A DNA stretch of 53,851 nt from CAZADA01 sp964636945 (GTDB lineage: Bacteria; Pseudomonadota; Alphaproteobacteria; Caulobacterales; Maricaulaceae): positions 1 through 53,851 of the forward strand of contig CAZWVH010000012.1 of NCBI GenBank assembly GCA_964636945.1, written 5' to 3'. This document shows, piece after piece, positions 17,595 through 26,172 of the stretch. The position numbers were made by a program, and so were the translations under genes. The notes beneath the pieces are model-generated. The model did not search any database. It was not told the DNA's origin and saw only the letters and a program-made list of their open reading frames with translations. The stretch's first letter is position 1. The number at the start of each line of letters is the position of its first letter.

Positions 17595-18077
17595 CTAGAC
17601 CGAAGCCGTCCGAGTTTTGGCGCTAGTCACCTTATCGAACCGTTCGGCTGCCCGATCTTCGAATGCCCCCATCAATTTGTTGGTGGCGCGATCGAAATTG
17701 GCGTCAAACAATGCCTGCAAAATGCGGTTCTTGAACTCGAACTCAATGTAAAAATCCACATCAGTCGACCCATCAGGAGCCGGCGACAGCCGCCAACGAT
17801 TTTCAAGCTTTGAAAACGGCCCGGACAAAAACGACACGTCGATCGCCCCGTTGGGCTTGTCGAGTTTCACATTTGTGGCAAAGGTTTCGCGCACGAACTT
17901 ATAGCCCACAATGGCCTCTGCATTGAGTTCACCCACGCCATGTTCGACACGCTCATCAAACACGCGGATTGCCTTGATCCACTTGATGAAGCTTGGATAA
18001 TCGCGCACATCTGACACCAATTTGAAGATGTCCTCAGGCGCATAGGGCACCCGGCGCGTTTCGCGGTGAATTGTCAT
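17595..18077 (-). CDS. START/SRPBCC protein, RatA/Coq10 family (ubiquinone-binding)
   Basis: 160 residues from the ATG at 18077 (MTIHRETRRVPYAPEDIFKLV). The polyketide_cyc/START fold is evident from VSDVRDYPSFIKWIKAIRV, VGYKFVRETFATNVKLDKPNGAIDV, GPFSKLENRWRLSPAPDGSTDVDFYIEFEFKNRILQ and a C-terminal amphipathic helix. This is the RatA/Coq10 pattern. Mitochondrial Coq10 binds ubiquinone and supports respiration; bacterial relatives are sometimes labelled toxin RatA. Position just after lipA (16-bp gap) favours the respiratory role. Confidence 0.88.
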   Translation of the reverse strand: MTIHRETRRVPYAPEDIFKLVSDVRDYPSFIKWIKAIRVFDERVEHGVGELNAEAIVGYKFVRETFATNVKLDKPNGAIDVSFLSGPFSKLENRWRLSPAPDGSTDVDFYIEFEFKNRILQALFDANFDRATNKLMGAFEDRAAERFDKVTSAKTRTASV

Positions 18078-18093
18078 ACACGTACTCTTTAAT

Positions 18094-19062
18094 TCAAGCG
18101 TTTTGGGACAAGCGTGCTGCACGCAACCGCTGAAAGTCCTCCCCGGCGTGGTAGGAAGACCGCGTAAGCGGGCTGGCCGAAACCATCAAGAACCCCTTCG
18201 CGCGCGCGATGGTTTCATAGGCTTTAAATTCGTCCGGCGTGACAAACCGATCCACGGCCGCATGCTTGCGCGTGGGCTGCAAATATTGGCCAATGGTGAG
18301 AAAATCCACGCCCGCTGAGCGCATGTCGTCCATCACTTGGGTGACTTCTTCTTTGCTCTCGCCAAGTCCCACCATCAGTCCCGACTTCGTAAAGCTATTG
18401 AGATCGCGTTCTTTGACCCGCTCAAGCAAACGCAATGAGTGATAATAGCGCGCTCCGGGCCGGATGCTGGGATACAGCCGCGGGACGGTTTCCAGATTGT
18501 GGTTGAAGACATCTGGGCGGGCGTCGACCACGGCGTGCACATGGCGAACATCCTTGCGCAAGAAGTCGGGCGTGAGAATTTCAACAGTGGTTGCCGGCGT
18601 CTCTCGGTGAATCGCAGTGATCACGTCCACAAAATGTTGAGCGCCGCCATCTTCCAGATCATCGCGGTCAACGCTTGTGATCACCACATGCTCAAGGCCC
18701 ATGGATTTGGTCGCCAACGCCACATTCCGCGCTTCGTGGGGATCCACCGCGCTGGGCAATCCTGTGGCCACGTTGCAGAATGCGCAGGCGCGCGTGCAGA
18801 CCTCGCCCAAAATCATGAAGGTGGCGTGCTTTTTCTCCCAGCACTCGCCGATGTTGGGGCACCCCGCCTCCTCGCACACCGTGACCAGATTGTGCTCGCG
18901 TACGATCTTGCGTGTTTCGTTATAACCCTTCGAAACGGGCGCCTTGACCCGGATCCAATCGGGCTTGCGCAAGACAGGCGTATCCGGATTGTTTTGCTTT
19001 TCCGGGTGGCGTGGGCGTTGGGCTTCATCACCGCGCGCGAGAGTATCGATTATCGTGGCCAT
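18094..19062 (-). CDS. lipA: lipoyl synthase
   Basis: A 322-residue radical SAM enzyme inserting two sulfurs into octanoyl groups on lipoyl domains. The auxiliary-cluster cysteines are in CEEAGCPNIGECW. The SAM-binding cluster is in GEVCTRACAFCNV (CxxxCxxC). The conserved RSSYHAGE serine motif is near the C terminus. Its targets would include the lipoyl domains on PdhB and PdhC encoded elsewhere in this window. It leads the START-domain gene and follows the DUF6702 gene. Confidence 0.97.
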   Translation of the reverse strand: MATIIDTLARGDEAQRPRHPEKQNNPDTPVLRKPDWIRVKAPVSKGYNETRKIVREHNLVTVCEEAGCPNIGECWEKKHATFMILGEVCTRACAFCNVATGLPSAVDPHEARNVALATKSMGLEHVVITSVDRDDLEDGGAQHFVDVITAIHRETPATTVEILTPDFLRKDVRHVHAVVDARPDVFNHNLETVPRLYPSIRPGARYYHSLRLLERVKERDLNSFTKSGLMVGLGESKEEVTQVMDDMRSAGVDFLTIGQYLQPTRKHAAVDRFVTPDEFKAYETIARAKGFLMVSASPLTRSSYHAGEDFQRLRAARLSQNA

Positions 19063-19127
19063 AGATCAGAAATGGCGCGTTCCGCCGTGGAGATCAACGT
19101 CTATGGCGCCGCAGGTCAAGCGTTCCG

Positions 19128-19694
19128 TTACTCAGGCTGCCCGCACGCACGCGTGGTCCGGCCGGCTTTGGTGAGCAATGAGACCGTCGGTCCAACCGCT
19201 TCACGATCTGGATCATATACAGTCACATTCTCCTGATCCGACCAAAGATCAAACAGGATGGTGTTGTTGGCGCACAACTCCCGAGGAGGCCCGCCTATCG
19301 CCGCCTCTTGATAGACAAAGAGCGTTTCTCCTTCCACTTCCGCGCCCAGGGTCTCAAGCGCAATATCAGTGCTTTCTCCACCGGTCAGCGTAAACCGTTC
19401 GGCCACGTAGAGCGCGGCGCGGGCGCGCGTCTCCACGTCTTCAAGCGTGATATTTCCAGGCGCTCCGAGCTTGATCAGCACGGCCTCCAGGTCGTGTGCA
19501 AACACCTGATGCACCACTTCCAGGCGTTCGTTTGATGGCGACCAGGCGACCTGCGTTGTGGCGTGGTGCTGGCGATGCATCCCAAGGACCGGCCCGGCTG
19601 CAACCAGAGCTGCAGCGCAGGCCAATCCAATCCAACAGACACGGTGCGATCCCGACACGCCCGCCTTAGTCTTGACGTTCAAGCGGAGCATCAT
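19128..19694 (-). CDS. exported DUF6702-like protein
   Basis: A 188-residue protein with an N-terminal hydrophobic segment (about 20-38, VCWIGLACAAALVAAGPVLG) acting as signal or anchor. It continues with HHATTQVAWSPSNERLEVVHQVFAHDLEAVLIKL and ETLFVYQEAAIGGPPRELCANNTILFDLW, which resemble the DUF6702 family. The start overlaps the end of the M1 peptidase gene by about 29 bases, so the two are translationally coupled. Function is unknown. The family assignment is from memory of its sequence style. Confidence 0.7.
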   Translation of the reverse strand: MMLRLNVKTKAGVSGSHRVCWIGLACAAALVAAGPVLGMHRQHHATTQVAWSPSNERLEVVHQVFAHDLEAVLIKLGAPGNITLEDVETRARAALYVAERFTLTGGESTDIALETLGAEVEGETLFVYQEAAIGGPPRELCANNTILFDLWSDQENVTVYDPDREAVGPTVSLLTKAGRTTRACGQPE

Positions 19695-22113
19695 CGTCGT
19701 CGGTTTTCAACTTTGCCAATGCATCACGCATTTGGTCATTGGATGAGCCACTATACTTGAACAACTCAACGCGCGATGGCCGGATCTCTTGTGGAAACAC
19801 ATTATTGACCGGCTCAACGTCGACCAATTGGTCGCGCGGATCTAGAGTAATCTGAGAGATGGGCTGATCGGTCACGAACATGCGCGTCACCTTTTCTGAA
19901 TCCCGACGCCAGATCTCAGCGGGGATCATGTGGAACTCGGTGGTTCCGTCTTCCAGGGTGAGTTCCACCGGGAGCGGCATCACCAGGCCCCCCACATTGG
20001 CGAAATCCACAAAAGTATAGCTATAGTCCGCCTCAAGGGCCCGATCGAGCACGGTGCGCTCCCAATCATCCAACCCCTGCAGATAGGACCGATAGGCGTT
20101 GCGATCGGCGTTGGTGACCGTGAACTCATCATTTTCGTTGTAAAAGTCTTCCAGTCCTTCATGGCGGTCAATGTAACGCTGCGCCGCGAACTCATTATCG
20201 CTCTCATTGTTCCGCTCACGGATCAGATCATGAATGGATGGCGTCGCTTCATCGCGCGCCCGTTCAAGCGGGAACTCCACTTCGGGGTCCTTTGTGGAGA
20301 CGGTGTAAGCGCGCGCACCAGTCACCGCCATATCCACATGATCAGTGGAGTAAAACCAACCGCGCCAGAACCAATCGAGATCCACCCCCGATGCGTCTTC
20401 CATGGTGCGGAAGAAATCGTCGGGTGTGGGGCGTTTAAACTTCCAACGCTGGGCGTATTCCTTGAACGCAAAGTCAAACAATTCGCGTCCCATCACCGTT
20501 TCGCGCAGCACCATCAATGCGGTCGCCGGCTTGGTGTAAGCATTGGGTCCAAACTGCAGCACTGAGTCAGATTGCGTCATGATCGGCACTTGATCCTGCG
20601 AGGCCATGTAAGCGCGCACGCCCGCCCCACCATAATTGGGCTCATAAGCATCATCCCAACGCTGGCTCGCCACCTGGTCGAGGAAAGTATTCAGACCCTC
20701 GTCCATCCAGGTCCATTGCCGCTCGTCAGAATTGACCGTCATCGGAAAGTAAATGTGGCCAATCTCGTGGATAATCACGCGGATCAAAGCGTACTTCGTT
20801 GCCTTGGAGTAAGTCGCCGTCACGCCGTCATCATTGGGATTATCGTCCTGCTCCTCATACGGCGTCGGGCGATACCCATTAAAGGTGATCATGGGATATT
20901 CCATGCCGCCGCGCGCCCAAGTGTTGACCGAAATGGCGACTGGATAGGGATAGGGGAACGAAAATTCTGAATACACTTCCATGGTGTGCGCCACCGCGTG
21001 GGTGGAGTATTGCGACCAAATCGGCTCGCCCTCAATGGGGTAGAACGACATGGCCAGCACTTCGTCATACTCCCCGCCCTCCTGGCGGTGAATCATGGCG
21101 TCCCAGATGTATTTGCGTGAGCTGGCCCAGGCGAAGTCGCGCACATTCTCAGCGGTAAACCGCCATGTCTTCGTCAGATCATCACCCTCGGCTTCGTTTT
21201 CCAAGGCTTCTTCGGGAGTCACAATGAACACGGGCTCATCAGACTGACGCGCCTCGTCCAAACGTGCGCGCTGCTCGGCCGTCAAGACTTCAGCGGGGTT
21301 TTGCAGCACTCCCGTCGACGCCACAATGTGGTCGGCGGGCGCGGTGATCGACACGTCATAGTCGCCAAATTCCAGTGCGAACTCGCCGCGGCCTAGAAAC
21401 GCTTTGTTGTGCCACCCATCATAATCGGAATAGACGGCCACACGCGGAAACCATTGCGCCAGAAAGTACTGAAAAGTTTCCGCGCCCGTCTCCTCATCGA
21501 CGAACCGTTCATAGCCGCCGCGGCCGCCAAGCACCGACTCTTCGATGATATTGTGTTCCCAGTCGATCGTAATCCGCGTGGTGCGCCCTGTGCGTAAAGG
21601 CTCAGGCAAATCCACGCGCATCATGGTGTCCACAATGGTGTAATCGAGATCGCCGCCGCGTTCGTCGGTGACACTCTGAATTTCAAAGCCGTATTCGATA
21701 TCCTCATAGACCTGCATGGCGCGCAGCTGGGAAAATGTCACCCGATCCTCTGAAGATGTCGCCGTCTGACGCGCGATGGAATTGTCAGCGAATCGGTTCT
21801 GGTCCATTTGGATCCAAATATACTTCAGCGTATCAGGGCTGTTGTTGCGATAGCGCAATTCTGCAGAGCCAATAATGCGCTTATTGTCTTCGTCCAGTGT
21901 GACGTCAATATTGTAGTCAGCCTGCTGTTGCCAGTATTGGGGGCCTGGCGCACCGGAGGCTGTGCGGTAGACATTCGGCGTTGCAAGTTCGACCGCGCCA
22001 AGCTGACGGAACTTATCTTTCCATTCGGTTTTGGTCTGTTGAATGGTGGTCTGGGCCGCGACCGGGCCAATGACGAGGCCCGTGGTCGCAATCGCCAAGA
22101 TAAGACGCTTCAT
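19666..22113 (-). CDS. M1 family zinc aminopeptidase, exported
   Basis: 815 residues with a cleavable signal peptide (MKRLILAIATTGLVIGPVAA). An N-terminal beta-sandwich precedes the gluzincin catalytic domain: the exopeptidase motif appears as GGMEYPMITFNG, the zinc motif as HEIGHIYFPMTVNSDERQWTWMDEGLNTF (HExxH-x18-E). A Tyr in YTKPATALMVLRE and an ARM-like C-terminal region follow. It probably trims peptides in the periplasm. GAAGGGGACAGC precedes the ATG. It is the first of two genes inserted between lpd and lipA. Confidence 0.9.
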   Translation of the reverse strand: MKRLILAIATTGLVIGPVAAQTTIQQTKTEWKDKFRQLGAVELATPNVYRTASGAPGPQYWQQQADYNIDVTLDEDNKRIIGSAELRYRNNSPDTLKYIWIQMDQNRFADNSIARQTATSSEDRVTFSQLRAMQVYEDIEYGFEIQSVTDERGGDLDYTIVDTMMRVDLPEPLRTGRTTRITIDWEHNIIEESVLGGRGGYERFVDEETGAETFQYFLAQWFPRVAVYSDYDGWHNKAFLGRGEFALEFGDYDVSITAPADHIVASTGVLQNPAEVLTAEQRARLDEARQSDEPVFIVTPEEALENEAEGDDLTKTWRFTAENVRDFAWASSRKYIWDAMIHRQEGGEYDEVLAMSFYPIEGEPIWSQYSTHAVAHTMEVYSEFSFPYPYPVAISVNTWARGGMEYPMITFNGYRPTPYEEQDDNPNDDGVTATYSKATKYALIRVIIHEIGHIYFPMTVNSDERQWTWMDEGLNTFLDQVASQRWDDAYEPNYGGAGVRAYMASQDQVPIMTQSDSVLQFGPNAYTKPATALMVLRETVMGRELFDFAFKEYAQRWKFKRPTPDDFFRTMEDASGVDLDWFWRGWFYSTDHVDMAVTGARAYTVSTKDPEVEFPLERARDEATPSIHDLIRERNNESDNEFAAQRYIDRHEGLEDFYNENDEFTVTNADRNAYRSYLQGLDDWERTVLDRALEADYSYTFVDFANVGGLVMPLPVELTLEDGTTEFHMIPAEIWRRDSEKVTRMFVTDQPISQITLDPRDQLVDVEPVNNVFPQEIRPSRVELFKYSGSSNDQMRDALAKLKTDDDDAPLERQD

Positions 22114-22257
22114 GCTGTCCCCTTCTGGTCATCTGAATCGCGCTTCGCGCGGTGTTTTGCCAAACGCTAGCCGTTGACCCGCCGAGCGTCTAGCCGTCAG
22201 CGCCGACGTGACTGAGTTGTTAAGGTTGGTGGCGTTCTGGTGCACAACCTTCTCGGC

Positions 22258-23667
22258 TCACACATGCACCACGCGGTCATAGGCATCGAGTACGCTCTCA
22301 TGCATCATTTCCGAAAGCGTCGGGTGCGGGAACACGGTCCCCATCAGCTCCGCTTCAGTGAGTTCGCCGGCTTTGGCGATGGCGTAACCCTGGATCAGCT
22401 CGGTGACCTCGGCGCCGATCATATGTGCGCCCAACAGTTCGCCGGTTTTCTTGTCAAACACAGTTTTGACCAGGCCTTCAGGTTCACCCAGCGCGATGGC
22501 TTTGCCATTGCCCATGAACGGGAACCGGCCAACGCGCACCTCATACCCCGCCGCCTTGGCCTTTTCTTCGGTCAGTCCCACTGAGGCGACCTGCGGCAAG
22601 CAATAGGTGCACCCGGGAATTTTCGAGACATCCAACGGATGAGCGTGCAATCCAGCGAATTTCTCCACACAGGCAATCCCCTCATGGCTGGCCTTGTGGG
22701 CGAGCCACGGCGCCCCCGTGAGATCGCCAATCGCGTAGAGCCCTTTTACGCCAGTTTCGCCATATCCGTTAACCTGCACATGGCTGCCTTCGACCTTGGC
22801 GCCCAATTCCTCCAGTCCAAGGCCTTCCACATTGCCCACAATGCCGATGGCCAGAACCACCCGGTCAGCTTCGACCATGTGCGCTTTGCCTTTGGCGTCG
22901 GTGATCGTGGCTTTCACAGCGTTCGCACCCCGATCGAGCTTGTCCACTTTGGCCCCGGTGAAAATGGTCATGCCCTGTTTTTTAAAGACTTTCTCTGCAA
23001 AGGCCGAAATCTCGGGGTCTTCGGCCGGCAGGATGCGGTCCACCATTTCCACGACAGTGACGTCCGCGCCCATCGTGCCGAAAAAGCTCGCAAACTCAAT
23101 GCCGATGGCGCCTGAGCCAATCACCAACAGCTTCTTGGGCATGACATCGGGGACCATGGCCTCCTTGGCGGTCCAGATAAACTTGCCGTCTGGCTCCAAA
23201 CCAGCCTGAGGGATAGTGCGCGCCCGCGCGCCCGTGGCTGCAATGACATGTTTGGCCGTCAGCTTGCGCTCGCCACCCTTGGTTTCCTTCACCACCACAA
23301 TCGGCGCGTCCTTGCCCTTTTCAAACCGGGCTTCGCCGTCAATGACCTCGACCTTGTTTTTCTTCATCAAGAAACCGACGCCATTGGACAATTGCTTGGC
23401 CACATCGCGTGAGCGTTTGACCACTTTGTCGAGATCAAATTCGGGTTTTTGAACCTTAAGTCCGAACGCATCGGCATGTTGAGCCAAATGAAACACTTCG
23501 GCGGTGCGCAACAGCGCCTTGGTGGGGATGCAACCCCAATTGAGACAAACGCCACCCAAATGCTCGCGCTCGACAATGGCGGTTTTCATGCCCAGCTGCG
23601 CGGCCCGAATTGCTGCGACATAGCCCCCAGGGCCGGCGCCCACCACCACAACATCAAAGTCTGCCAT
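22258..23667 (-). CDS. lpd: dihydrolipoyl dehydrogenase
   Basis: A 469-residue E3 flavoprotein reoxidising dihydrolipoamide for PDH and other 2-oxoacid dehydrogenases. The FAD motif is VVVGAGPGGYVAAIRAAQLG and the redox-active disulfide GGVCLNWGCIPTKALL. The NAD-binding motif is VIGSGAIGIEFASFFGTMGADVTVVE, with LYAIGDLTGAPWLAHKA following. The catalytic His-Glu pair is in FPHPTLSEMMHE near the end. GGGGAG precedes the ATG by six bases. It lies on the same strand as the PDH genes but about 10 kb from pdhC. Confidence 0.96.
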   Translation of the reverse strand: MADFDVVVVGAGPGGYVAAIRAAQLGMKTAIVEREHLGGVCLNWGCIPTKALLRTAEVFHLAQHADAFGLKVQKPEFDLDKVVKRSRDVAKQLSNGVGFLMKKNKVEVIDGEARFEKGKDAPIVVVKETKGGERKLTAKHVIAATGARARTIPQAGLEPDGKFIWTAKEAMVPDVMPKKLLVIGSGAIGIEFASFFGTMGADVTVVEMVDRILPAEDPEISAFAEKVFKKQGMTIFTGAKVDKLDRGANAVKATITDAKGKAHMVEADRVVLAIGIVGNVEGLGLEELGAKVEGSHVQVNGYGETGVKGLYAIGDLTGAPWLAHKASHEGIACVEKFAGLHAHPLDVSKIPGCTYCLPQVASVGLTEEKAKAAGYEVRVGRFPFMGNGKAIALGEPEGLVKTVFDKKTGELLGAHMIGAEVTELIQGYAIAKAGELTEAELMGTVFPHPTLSEMMHESVLDAYDRVVHV

Positions 23668-23789
23668 TGCGCACTCCCCTACCGTGTTTGGATATGAAAC
23701 CGCATTGGAACGCGCGGCTTTGTAACTGGGCTAACCAACCGTGCAAGGTAGCGATTGACAAGGGTGAAACATGCTCTGCCATCACGCCC

Positions 23790-24455
23790 TTAAAGGCCTC
23801 GCGCAGACGCAACCGCTCCAAGAACACCATCTAAGATAAACTGCGCCGAGAGGGCGCCGAGAATAATGCCAAGAATCCGCGTGATCATGGCCGCCAAGGT
23901 TTTGCCAATCACTTTCATGACCAAACCCACGCCCAAAAACAGGATCAGGCAGAGCAAAAGATTGATCCCCATTGCGCCGAGCACCAGGCCTTGACCAACG
24001 GCGTCGCTCGCCTCGTCAGTCATGAGCAACATGACCGACGCGATTGCGCCGGGACCGGCCAATAATGGAATGGCCAATGGAAACACGGATATATCAGCAT
24101 GTTCCATGTCACCGCCGGATTCTTCGCGCACGGTCTCAGCGCGACCCTCACGGCGTTCATTGCGGCGTTCAAACAACATATCGAGCGCCAGCAGGAACAA
24201 GAAGACGCCTCCGGCGACTCGGAATGCGTCAAGCGAGACGTGGAGTTTGTCAAATAGCCACTCCCCGCCATAGGCAAACCCGACCAATACAATTGTGGCG
24301 ATGATCACGGACTTAACGGCCATGGTGCGTCGGTGTTCGCCGGAGCCGCCTTCTGTGAGGCCGCCAAACACGGGAGCCACGCCGATGGGATCAACCACGA
24401 CGAAAAAGGTGACAAAGGCAGTGAGAAACAACTCCGCGTGTTCGGGACTCACCAT
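23790..24455 (-). CDS. MarC family integral membrane protein
   Basis: A 221-residue protein with six hydrophobic segments. It has the MarC/UPF0056 hallmarks FFVVVDPIGVAPVFGGLT at the start, LDAFRVAGGVFLFLLALDMLF in the middle and FPLAIPLLAGPGAIASVMLLM after a charged cytoplasmic loop. The family resembles LysE-type transporters; its function is unproven, and the old link to multiple antibiotic resistance is not supported. It lies 18 bases downstream of the small anchored protein on the same strand. Confidence 0.9.
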   Translation of the reverse strand: MVSPEHAELFLTAFVTFFVVVDPIGVAPVFGGLTEGGSGEHRRTMAVKSVIIATIVLVGFAYGGEWLFDKLHVSLDAFRVAGGVFLFLLALDMLFERRNERREGRAETVREESGGDMEHADISVFPLAIPLLAGPGAIASVMLLMTDEASDAVGQGLVLGAMGINLLLCLILFLGVGLVMKVIGKTLAAMITRILGIILGALSAQFILDGVLGAVASARGL

Positions 24456-24473
24456 GACACTGGCCTTATGCGC

Positions 24474-24941
24474 CTAGAGTGCAAACCGGGAACGGGACAC
24501 CATGTCCCGGCATCCGTCCTGAACCCGTTGAGCAGCGCCATCAAAGTCATCGATGAGCCGACGGATCCGCTCCGCGTCGCCCGCAAACACCGCCGAAGGC
24601 GTCTTTGTGGTTGCGTCTTCCATTTCAGCCAGCAATTGCTCAAACGGGTCTTTCGGCAGGAGATATCGACCCACGGAAATGGCGCGCACCGTTTCCCGCG
24701 GCGCGTCTCTCAAGATTTCGAATGTCTCCGCCTGCAAGGCGCCACGCTGCGCTTCATTACGGCCAATGGCGGCCTTCTCACGAAAATCCGCAGCGGCGCC
24801 AGCAATTTGGGCGCACACATCAATGCGCGCGGCCACCACGGTCGCTTCCATCTGGTCGTCCTTGGAACTGTAAATCCAGAATGTTTGCAGGCCCAGCAGG
24901 CCTAATGCCACCAGCGCCACAGTAATCCAAATTTGCTTCAT
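24474..24941 (-). CDS. hypothetical protein with N-terminal membrane anchor
   Basis: 155 residues from the ATG at 24941, which has GGGGAAG about nine bases upstream; a longer frame to 25040 is unlikely. Residues 2-22 (KQIWITVALVALGLLGLQTFW) are a transmembrane anchor or uncleaved signal. The rest is helical, with RIDVCAQIAGAAADFREKAAIGRNEAQRGALQAETFEIL and a second cysteine near the C terminus. I do not recognise it. It probably forms an operon with marC. Confidence 0.65.
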   Translation of the reverse strand: MKQIWITVALVALGLLGLQTFWIYSSKDDQMEATVVAARIDVCAQIAGAAADFREKAAIGRNEAQRGALQAETFEILRDAPRETVRAISVGRYLLPKDPFEQLLAEMEDATTKTPSAVFAGDAERIRRLIDDFDGAAQRVQDGCRDMVSRSRFAL

Positions 24942-25077
24942 GTCCGCCACTTCCCCGTCTTTCAAGCAGCCATAGCGCAATCCGCGTCGGGGGCATAGGG
25001 GCTGTGTTGATCGCAGATCACCTGCAACAGCCAACTGCACTCAATTGAACATGGCACACTAGACGGTCCATACAGTT

Positions 25078-26172
25078 ATGGAGAGCATGCCAATCGAGCC
25101 GTTGCCGATTTTGACATCGACCGTGGTCAATCCAGAAAGGACGTTCGAAGGCATGCCCCCTTCCCCAAATACCAAGAATGGCGACAATCCGGTCCCTGGT
25201 GACGCCGCCCAACCCAATCCTTGGGATGCATTCTGGGTAGGGCGCACCGATGACGCGGACAATTTTGTAACCAGTATTGCTGAAAAACTGAGTGACGAAT
25301 GGCGCCAATTTTTCGAAGCGGAATTGGCTGCACGATCGGTCTCGCGTTGCATTGATCTCGCAGCGGGCTCAGGCGCAGTCGCGATGCTGGCCAGCGAAGT
25401 CGCTGGGCAAAACTTATCTTCCGTCCAGTTTGACTTGCATTGTCTCGATTATTCTCCGGCCGCGTGCGCCGCCCTCGCCGACCAAATCCCTCTTGCCCAT
25501 GTTGCGGTGGGTCTGTGCCAAAGCCCACCTTTTCCCCCACGCTCCTTCGATATCGTGGTCAGTCAGTTTGGCATCGAATATGGCGGAGTTGATGCTTTCG
25601 GAGTAGCAGCTAAACTTTTGAATGACGGCGGAGTTTTTAGGGCGATTTGCCACAAACAATCCGGCGGCATCTTCACCGAGTGCGCGACCAACGCCAAGGT
25701 GGCCGAGGACATCCTTGGAACTGGAGTTCTTGGCGCGGCAAAAGCGGCTGTCGCCGCGATCGAATACCGTGCGCCCGGACAAGCTGGGGTAGCGCCGGTG
25801 GCTGTGCGCCAATCACTTGCCCAGGCGGTTCAGCGCCTTGAAGGCGTCGTAACACAATATGGAGCGCACGCGGCTGGCGGTCTCGCCGCGAAGCTCTATG
25901 GCGATCTGGGTCGAATGTTCCGCGCCATCGACACGTTCGCCAAGGACGACGTGATTGCGTGGTGCGATCGCTTTGACCAGGAAACACGAAGCTATCAAGA
26001 TAGAATGAACGCCATGGTCAATGCCGCCCTGAGCGACAAAGACCTGGAGAGCATTTGCACGCTGATCGCGGATGCAGGCGCTGAAGTCATTGACCACGAA
26101 ACTGGCCCCGTTCGAGATCAGGACGAAGTCATTGGATGGCGTATCACCGCGCGCCAATCTCCCCAGGCTTAA
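25078..26172 (+). CDS. class I SAM-dependent methyltransferase
   Basis: A 364-residue protein. Motif I of the Rossmann methyltransferase fold is VSRCIDLAAGSGAVAMLASEV (about residues 97-117). It is followed by LHCLDYSPAACAAL (acidic ribose-binding region) and PRSFDIVVSQFGIEYGGVDAF (motif IV), the methyltransferase-11/25 pattern. A 50-residue N-terminal extension and a long helical C-terminal segment are not explained. The substrate is unknown. Its 3' end overlaps the convergent TPR-oxygenase gene by 29 bases (26144-26172). Confidence 0.8.
   Translation: MESMPIEPLPILTSTVVNPERTFEGMPPSPNTKNGDNPVPGDAAQPNPWDAFWVGRTDDADNFVTSIAEKLSDEWRQFFEAELAARSVSRCIDLAAGSGAVAMLASEVAGQNLSSVQFDLHCLDYSPAACAALADQIPLAHVAVGLCQSPPFPPRSFDIVVSQFGIEYGGVDAFGVAAKLLNDGGVFRAICHKQSGGIFTECATNAKVAEDILGTGVLGAAKAAVAAIEYRAPGQAGVAPVAVRQSLAQAVQRLEGVVTQYGAHAAGGLAAKLYGDLGRMFRAIDTFAKDDVIAWCDRFDQETRSYQDRMNAMVNAALSDKDLESICTLIADAGAEVIDHETGPVRDQDEVIGWRITARQSPQA

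Noticed and set aside
25127..25540. Antisense frames within the methyltransferase and other GC-rich genes
   Set aside because: They arise from codon bias on the opposite strand. None has a family motif or a plausible start site.
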